Shown here piece by piece: positions 15,028-19,773 of a stretch of DNA of 19,773 nt (positions are counted from its first letter, which is position 1; each line of letters opens with the position of its first letter). The translations under genes were made by a program, and so were the position numbers. The stretch comes from Bacillota bacterium. Lineage in GTDB: Bacteria; Bacillota; Clostridia; Acetivibrionales; DSM-2933. The notes below the pieces were generated by a model, which was given only the letters and a program-made list of their open reading frames with translations, was not told where the DNA came from and made no database searches. The DNA lies in contig JAUZPS010000026.1 in assembly GCA_030705945.1 (NCBI GenBank), positions 1-19,773 of the forward strand, given 5' to 3'.

Positions 15028-15693
15028 TTACTTTTTATTTTTCTTAAATATATTTTTAATAAAGGAATTACTTTTTGTTTGAAACTCATTATCAAGTCTT
15101 TCTAATTCTTCAGGGCCCAGTAAATCATGAAAATAAGAATAGGTCCCGGAATCATCGGTAGAAAGTTCTTCTTTCTCCTTAATATATTTCTCAAGCTTTG
15201 TAGAAGTCTCTTCTATCAACCCTTCCAGTTCTTTAATTCTATTCTGGTCAGTTCTCATTTTATAGTAGACCAAATTGACAGCGCTTTCTAAAAGCTCCAG
15301 ATTAGCCTCGTTCAATTGATCCGGAATTTCTTCAAGCTCTTTTTCAATTTGAGGCAAGCGTTCATTTATTTTTAATATCTCTTGTTCACAAGCTTTCATT
15401 TCATCTTTCGCTTCCTGCTTATCTCTGTCAAAGGCATCAGGCGTAAGGTGTATAATCCTTGCCATTTTGTCCTTCTTCCGCTCAGCTATTTCTTTTGCTT
15501 CTGCAAAAAGCCTTGAGTGGAGCTTCAAAAGCTCTTTCACCCTATTCTCCCGCGCCTCAACCTCCACAGTTTTGGCAGTATTAGCAAATAGCTGGTTCCA
15601 GCGTTCATCCAGAATTAACAGGGAAATATTATTTTTTCTTAATGTTCTCCTGTCAAACCTTTTGGAAGTGGATTTTTTTAAAAATTCAAACAT
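15028..15693 (-). CDS. Coiled-coil protein of unknown function
   Basis: This is a 221-residue, highly charged protein without membrane segments. The N-terminus is basic (FEFLKKSTSKRFDRRTLRKNN). From about residue 40 to 185 it is almost continuously helical with heptad-like spacing (REKRVKELLKLHSRL-type stretches, then QEILKINERLPQIEKELEEIPDQLNEANLELLESAV). The C-terminus ends in a lysine-rich FIKNIFKKNKK. I do not recognise a family. I chose the ATG at 15693 because GAGGGG lies 5 nt upstream; the frame is open 18 nt further, but without such a site. It is 60 nt behind the ligase-like gene, and a perfect 11-bp hairpin lies in that gap, so it may be the last gene of the surface-polysaccharide transcript. 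Confidence 0.75.
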   Translation of the reverse strand: MFEFLKKSTSKRFDRRTLRKNNISLLILDERWNQLFANTAKTVEVEARENRVKELLKLHSRLFAEAKEIAERKKDKMARIIHLTPDAFDRDKQEAKDEMKACEQEILKINERLPQIEKELEEIPDQLNEANLELLESAVNLVYYKMRTDQNRIKELEGLIEETSTKLEKYIKEKEELSTDDSGTYSYFHDLLGPEELERLDNEFQTKSNSFIKNIFKKNKK

Positions 15694-15705
15694 AACAGCC
15701 CCTCG

Positions 15706-15739
15706 ATTCAAGGAATAACACTTTAAGCATTCCTTGAAT
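15706..15739. other. Perfect 11-bp hairpin before the coiled-coil gene
   Basis: ATTCAAGGAAT (15706-15716) and its exact complement ATTCCTTGAAT (15729-15739) enclose a 12-nt loop. On the minus strand the hairpin is directly followed by the GAGGGG ribosome site of the coiled-coil gene, and no U-tract follows. It is therefore not a standard terminator and may modulate translation or protect a processed mRNA end. Confidence 0.6.
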
Positions 15740-15753
15740 ATATATCGGCAAAG

Positions 15754-17307
15754 TTATGCAACTTTTTGACTGATTCCTTCCCGCCTTCTGTTAGCAATAC
15801 TCAAACCCGAAAGAACAATACTTGTACTAACCCAAAATATAATCATTACCCTTGGGTAATACCAGATATATTCGGCAAGTCCCATTGCAAGAACACTGAC
15901 TATTGAGCAGATCCCAGCTATGAGAATATTGTTTATATTTCCTTCTGCCTTATTGGATAAATTTATAATGCTCTTTTTTACTATTCTAGCTATAAACCAT
16001 ACAAAAGCTATTATTCCGCTCAATCCCATCTCCAACCATATCTGCAAGAAAGTATTATGGGCATGAGGAGGAACCTTCCCTGTATACTGGTAAAAGTTCT
16101 GACAAATATTTCTGAATGCGTCAGTACCCAAGCCAACACCCATTTTCCAATATTCCTTGAACATAGGTAAAATGGTCTGATATATTTTAACCCTGTATTG
16201 AGCAGACGTGTCGGAGGATGTTAATGAAGTTATCCTTCGATAGATACTCTGAGGTATAAATGGCACACACATAAGTCCCAGAATCAGAAATAACGGCAGC
16301 AATTTTTTGTTTTTGAAAAACACGAATATAAGCAAAGAGCCTAAAAAGCAAATCCATGCTGAACGCGCTCCGGTCCAAACCAAGGATAAAAACGGGGGAA
16401 CCGCTAACAGTGAAAAAATAACCTTTTTTAACTTTGTTTTTGAATTTAATACCACTGCAAAATAAAAAGGTATTGTCATTAGAAGGATTTCGGCATAATT
16501 ATTAGGATTTCCAACAGTTGAGTAAATACGACCTTGAGCGTTTGAGTTTGTCACAAGGTCTGTGTAGGAAGGATCAACAGGCACTCCAAGAATCTTTGCC
16601 TGATATATGCCATAAAGCCCGGTCAGAGTAACACCTAAAAGCATTATCTCAATGAAAACATTAATTGATCTCTCAGTCTTTAACGTACTGATGATTATAA
16701 TTACCAATAAAAAACATGTAAATATGAACAGCGCATACTTCATACTGTCTTTGGGAAAGTAAGAGGTTCCTGCCGCAAGCGCAACACATATCATAAATAG
16801 TATAAGCGCAAAATCCATGGCTTTTATATTAAAACTCTCAAACTTATGAAATATTATCTTGGTAAAAAACATTGCTAAAAGTACAAGAACTATAATTGTT
16901 GAGTAACCGTTATTCCATTTCTTATCGGGAACTAAAAGTATAAATACAACGCTCAAGGCAATTATGGTTTCAAATCTGCGAAGAAGATTAATAGCAAGCT
17001 TTACAATCATACTCTCTGAAAATATTTTATCATATTTCTGGTATAGAGCATTTAATAATTTCGGCAAGAAATTAATTGCATTATCCAATAACTTGAATAT
17101 CAGACTGTGCTCAATAACTTTTGAATAATAATCCCTTCTCTTAATAAACTTAAGAATAGCGCTATTATCACACATACGCTTAAGATGTAAGGACAAAAAA
17201 GCCACGCACTTAGCAATCATACTCTCTTTATAAGCAATTTGCAGCTTTTGCATAAGGGTATATATAAAGCTTATTATTAAACTGTTTTTAATAATACTGT
17301 TAATCAA
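15754..17307 (-). CDS. O-antigen ligase / polysaccharide polymerase family membrane protein
   Basis: This 517-residue polytopic membrane protein has a Wzy_C/O-antigen-ligase domain (PF04932 type). About 10-11 hydrophobic segments occupy residues 113-505. The diagnostic region is LVWTGARSAWICFLGSLLIFVFF, then the large extracytoplasmic loop (RITSLTSSDTSAQYRVKIYQ... to PPHAHNTFLQIWLEMGLSGIIAF) with the conserved His/Asn of HAHN. Such proteins polymerise or ligate undecaprenyl-linked glycans on the outer face of the membrane; which reaction applies here cannot be told from sequence. Residues 1-112 form an unusual soluble or amphipathic extension with a repeated S-x-I-x-K pattern. The start is a TTG with GGGG 9 nt upstream and lies 6 nt after the DUF4330 stop codon, so coupling is likely. 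Confidence 0.88.
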   Translation of the reverse strand: MINSIIKNSLIISFIYTLMQKLQIAYKESMIAKCVAFLSLHLKRMCDNSAILKFIKRRDYYSKVIEHSLIFKLLDNAINFLPKLLNALYQKYDKIFSESMIVKLAINLLRRFETIIALSVVFILLVPDKKWNNGYSTIIVLVLLAMFFTKIIFHKFESFNIKAMDFALILFMICVALAAGTSYFPKDSMKYALFIFTCFLLVIIIISTLKTERSINVFIEIMLLGVTLTGLYGIYQAKILGVPVDPSYTDLVTNSNAQGRIYSTVGNPNNYAEILLMTIPFYFAVVLNSKTKLKKVIFSLLAVPPFLSLVWTGARSAWICFLGSLLIFVFFKNKKLLPLFLILGLMCVPFIPQSIYRRITSLTSSDTSAQYRVKIYQTILPMFKEYWKMGVGLGTDAFRNICQNFYQYTGKVPPHAHNTFLQIWLEMGLSGIIAFVWFIARIVKKSIINLSNKAEGNINNILIAGICSIVSVLAMGLAEYIWYYPRVMIIFWVSTSIVLSGLSIANRRREGISQKVA

Positions 17308-17313
17308 GAAGCA

Positions 17314-17823
17314 TTACCCCTTTTTCTTTATATCATAAATTCTGCATTGAAAAGCTGAATTTCCAACAAGCAATGTTATCTGTCTGCCAATATAGAAATC
17401 AGCGCTTCCAAATGATACGCCTGACGACGCTTTACCGTCTCTGTATATTCCTTCGCCTTCTACAGTTACCTTAACTGAATTGAACCCTTTTTTTGTTGAC
17501 GCAACCTGTTCTCCCTTTTCATTAACGCCCCAGGATACTGAATTTCCTGTTGTTTTACCTGTCACCTTTCCAAAAGAAACATTTCTATCGAAATCCTTAG
17601 CGATATCGCCGTTGCTTACAGCATTAGCAGCGTAATCAGGCACTTCATCGGCATAAAATGAAATCTCAATTTTGTCGCTCTTCGCAAATGTGGAGTATAT
17701 ACCAACTTTTGACCTTGTAAGCTTATAACCTACACCACCTGCCGCAGCCAGTACTATCACTACTATCAGAATATCAACAATACTTATTTTCCCAAACAAT
17801 TTTCCTTTACTGTCTAAAATCAT
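17314..17823 (-). CDS. DUF4330 family membrane-anchored protein
   Basis: This 169-residue protein is of the DUF4330 type: a short cytoplasmic N-terminus beginning MILDSKGKLFGKISIVDI, one transmembrane segment (ILIVVIVLAAAGGVGY, about residues 18-36) and an external beta-rich domain (about 45-165) ending FQCRIYDIKKKG. The family has no assigned function but typically occurs with surface-polysaccharide genes in Clostridia, as here between a GT4 transferase and a ligase-like protein. I placed the start at the ATG at 17823 because GGAGGAG lies 6 nt before it; the frame is open 18 nt further, through the SD itself. Confidence 0.85.
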   Translation of the reverse strand: MILDSKGKLFGKISIVDILIVVIVLAAAGGVGYKLTRSKVGIYSTFAKSDKIEISFYADEVPDYAANAVSNGDIAKDFDRNVSFGKVTGKTTGNSVSWGVNEKGEQVASTKKGFNSVKVTVEGEGIYRDGKASSGVSFGSADFYIGRQITLLVGNSAFQCRIYDIKKKG

Positions 17824-17877
17824 TTCAAACTCCTCCATCAAAATTTGATTTTAAAATTTATATAAAAAAATATAACT

Positions 17878-18981
17878 TTATTTTATATTACAGCTATCTT
17901 TGTATAAATTATATGTTTCCATAACCATCTTATCAAGATTAAATTTTTCCTTTACAGTTTTTAACGCGTTTGCCCGCAATGTCTTCTGAAGCTCCGGATC
18001 ACTCATGACTTTTTTTATTGCCTCAGCAAGACCCTTTGCGTCATCATATTTGACAAGTATTCCGCAATTGGTTTCTTGATTTATTATATCACCGTTCCCG
18101 CCCATATCTGTCGCTATTATAGGCAAGCCACACGCAAGAACTTCTATTATCGCAAAGCTTAAAGCTTCGTGCGCCGACGAATTTATATATAAATCGCTGC
18201 CATAAATAAGATTTTTTATATCTTTTCTAAATCCTGTAAATATAATATCCTTTTCCAACCCAAGATTCAATGCTTGTTTTTTTCTTTCTTCAAAAAAAGG
18301 ACCGTCATTTGCGAGAACGCATACAAACTTTTTATCGGATATTTTTTTCAGCTCTGATATTGAATTTATCAAAAACTCGTGACCCTTGTCATATGCAAAC
18401 CTTGACGCGCAAAGCATGACAAAGGTGTCCTTATCGATATTAAGCTCCTTTCTCATTGTGGATTCCTCTGAAGAACCCCATGCGTCAGGATCGACACCGT
18501 TAAATATGACTTTTATTTTTTTACCGTTTACCCCGTTGCTAATCATCATCTCTTTCCCCTTATTGCAAACTGCCGCAATATTGGCTTCTAAAGGGGTAAG
18601 AAGCCTGTTGAACAGCCTTAACAGCGCATTATTTTCCAGAATAAAATGATTGGTATACATTACCTTTGTTTTAGGGTTAAACAGCCTTGACCACATTGCT
18701 ATATAGTTCTCTCTAAGGTATTGAGCGTGAACTAAGTCAATGTTGAGCCTTTTACATAGTTTATTGAGCTCAAATGCGGCTTTTATGTCAAAGGGGTTTT
18801 TCATCGAAAGCTTATGCGTCTTAACCCCAAGCGCCTTAAGCTTTTCAACAAGAAGTCCTTCTTCATTGTAAGCAAGATGCGCTTCTATTTCCTTTCCATG
18901 AAGCTTTTCGATCATTGATTGGACATATCTTTCTGTTCCGGCTTTACCGGCATGGTTTATCAAGTATAGAACCCTGATCAT
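17878..18981 (-). CDS. GT4 family glycosyltransferase
   Basis: This 367-residue GT-B retaining glycosyltransferase acts on the cytoplasmic side in surface-polysaccharide assembly. The N-terminal domain starts MIRVLYLINHAGKAGTERYVQ, with the typical glycine loop before a helix. NGVDPDAWG near 161-169 and ASRFAYDKGHEFLI near 192-205 mark the second domain. The EX7E motif is EALSFAIIE at 272-280, followed by GLPIIATDMGG. Donor and acceptor are unknown. Its start codon overlaps the stop of the upstream acyltransferase by one base (TAATG), so the two are translationally coupled, and DUF4330 follows after 54 nt. Confidence 0.93.
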   Translation of the reverse strand: MIRVLYLINHAGKAGTERYVQSMIEKLHGKEIEAHLAYNEEGLLVEKLKALGVKTHKLSMKNPFDIKAAFELNKLCKRLNIDLVHAQYLRENYIAMWSRLFNPKTKVMYTNHFILENNALLRLFNRLLTPLEANIAAVCNKGKEMMISNGVNGKKIKVIFNGVDPDAWGSSEESTMRKELNIDKDTFVMLCASRFAYDKGHEFLINSISELKKISDKKFVCVLANDGPFFEERKKQALNLGLEKDIIFTGFRKDIKNLIYGSDLYINSSAHEALSFAIIEVLACGLPIIATDMGGNGDIINQETNCGILVKYDDAKGLAEAIKKVMSDPELQKTLRANALKTVKEKFNLDKMVMETYNLYKDSCNIK

Positions 18982-19541
18982 TATTTATCACCTGTTTTTT
19001 CGTTTTTTATTTCATTGCCATTTCTGAACTTGATTATCCTTGCAGGGTTTCCACCCACTACAGCGTACTCGGGCACATCCTTAGTGATAACGGCTCCTGC
19101 TCCCAAAATAGCTCCCTTATGCACAGTAATACCAGGAAGAATAATGACCCTAGCCGCAATCCACACATCATCTTCTATAACGACAGGCCTTTTGGGCGCC
19201 GTCTGACGGTTCATAGGAATATCTAGTCTACTGTTCTCATGGTTTTGAGTAAAAATCATTACTTCAGGCCCCATCATTACTTCACTTCCGATCTTTAAAG
19301 GCCCCATGATTCTGCAGTTTATTCCCAATCCTGTATTGTCCCCTATTTCGATATCCCTTCCAGAACCAAAAAACGATCCATGCTCAACATTTAGATTTTT
19401 ACCGGCGCTTAAAAAAATCCTTTTGCATAAGAACCTTCTTATTTTTTTGGAACCGAAGCCATATGGCAAATCAGATCCTGGCAAATGCCGAGCTATCATA
19501 TAGTACAACATGAGACAAACATAATAGCCAATCTTTTTCAA
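18981..19541 (-). CDS. Left-handed beta-helix acyltransferase (WbbJ/maltose O-acetyltransferase type)
   Basis: This 186-residue protein has hexapeptide repeats of the left-handed beta-helix acyltransferases: EIGDNTGLGINCRIMGPLKIGSEVMMGPEVMIFTQNHE (about 66-103), the VVIEDDVWIAARVIILPGITVHKGAILGAGAVITKDVPEYAVVGGNPARII segment (about 121-171), and the active-site histidine in the TQNHE loop. Such enzymes transfer acetyl or another acyl group from CoA to a sugar hydroxyl, here probably of a surface polysaccharide precursor. Residues 1-25 include a short hydrophobic stretch (YYVCLMLYYMIA) that may associate with the membrane. The start is a TTG with AGGAGG 7 nt upstream. It overlaps the GT4 gene by one base. 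A very long palindrome precedes it. Confidence 0.92.
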   Translation of the reverse strand: MKKIGYYVCLMLYYMIARHLPGSDLPYGFGSKKIRRFLCKRIFLSAGKNLNVEHGSFFGSGRDIEIGDNTGLGINCRIMGPLKIGSEVMMGPEVMIFTQNHENSRLDIPMNRQTAPKRPVVIEDDVWIAARVIILPGITVHKGAILGAGAVITKDVPEYAVVGGNPARIIKFRNGNEIKNEKTGDK

Positions 19542-19561
19542 CGTACTTCCTCCTAGCTGTA

Positions 19562-19666
19562 TATATAAAAAGCAATTAATCTTTTACATTTGCCTATCAC
19601 AAAATAACGTTAAAGCGTTCGTTATTTTGCTCCGTCAAATGTAAGATTAATAGTGCTTTTTATATA
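19562..19666. terminator. Long near-perfect palindrome, probable bidirectional terminator
   Basis: The two ~48-nt arms (19562-19609 and 19620-19666) pair over about 40 positions with two small interruptions around a 10-nt loop. The innermost 10 bp (CAAAATAACG) are perfect. Both outer ends carry a U-run in their own direction (TGCTTTTTATATA), so it can terminate transcripts of the partial gene to its right and from the other side. It is unusually long for a terminator and may instead be a palindromic repeat element or leader hairpin of the acyltransferase gene. Confidence 0.6.
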
Positions 19667-19671
19667 GGTAG

Positions 19672-19701
19672 TTTATATTAAAAATATTATAAAAAAATCA
19701 A
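19672..19701 (-). promoter_or_regulatory. Candidate promoter in front of the acyltransferase gene
   Basis: On the minus strand TTGATT (19696-19701, overlapping the stop of the partial gene) precedes TATAAA (19672-19677) by 18 nt. If active, the transcript would begin almost exactly at the long palindrome. The region is very AT-rich, so chance is a real possibility. Confidence 0.3.
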
Positions 19702-19773
19702 GCAGCCTTTTTTGTAAAAAACTTCGTCCTAATCTTATCCAGAGTATCATTTGCTTCTTCAACCCTGAACAAA
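19698..19773 (-). CDS. C-terminal end of an unidentified protein (runs off the window)
   Basis: Reading in from the right edge on the minus strand, a frame codes for LFRVEEANDTLDKIRTKFFTKKAA and stops with TGA at 19698-19700; the other frames stop within a few codons. The composition is like a normal protein C-terminus. The fragment is too short to identify. Its place before the acyltransferase suggests another surface-polysaccharide gene, which is inference only. Confidence 0.5.
   Translation of the reverse strand, partial: LFRVEEANDTLDKIRTKFFTKKAA

Overview
The window looks like chromosomal DNA of a low-GC, Gram-positive, spore-former-type anaerobe of the class Clostridia. The base composition is AT-rich, Shine-Dalgarno sites are strong GGAGG types, and TTG starts are common. 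The transketolase is split into two genes, the alr - ndoAI - ndoA order is the usual Firmicutes one, and cell-wall genes of the CsaB/TagA/SLH kind are present. I cannot name the genus from sequence alone.

Left part (1-4147, all minus strand): a VanW-family gene, a two-gene split transketolase (N-terminal half followed 1 nt later by the C-terminal half), and a YitT-family membrane protein. Centre-left (4332-7374, plus strand): a two-gene cell-wall glycopolymer unit with a good extended -10 promoter. Its first gene fuses a GT4 glycosyltransferase to a CsaB-type polysaccharide pyruvyltransferase, and its second encodes a TagA/WecG glycosyltransferase. A strong hairpin separates this unit from the rest.

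From 7518 to the right edge every gene is on the minus strand. In transcription order from the right edge these are: the tail of an unidentified gene; a surface-polysaccharide group (left-handed beta-helix acyltransferase, GT4 glycosyltransferase, DUF4330 membrane protein, O-antigen-ligase-like polymerase/ligase); a coiled-coil protein; nnr (NAD(P)H-hydrate repair); alr (alanine racemase); the ndoAI/ndoA toxin-antitoxin pair with an exported coiled-coil protein close behind; a membrane-anchored FAD-dependent oxidoreductase whose SLH-domain tail is out of frame; and a small J-domain-like protein.

The common thread is the cell envelope. CsaB-type enzymes add the pyruvate ketal to the secondary cell-wall polymer that SLH domains bind, TagA-type enzymes build the polymer linkage unit, and an SLH-bearing exported oxidoreductase lies 1.5 kb away.

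The most noteworthy observations are: (i) the FAD-oxidoreductase and SLH reading frames join exactly at a seven-A tract in the phase of a -1 slippery heptamer, with an SD-like AAGGA 8 nt upstream and an immediate TAA; (ii) two related ~106-bp inverted-repeat elements with MITE-like ends bracket nnr, one supplying its stop codon; (iii) a ~20-residue S-x-I-x-K repeat forms the N-terminal extension of the ligase-like protein; (iv) a long, nearly perfect palindrome lies in front of the acyltransferase gene. I found no tRNA, rRNA, CRISPR array, transposase or replication origin.
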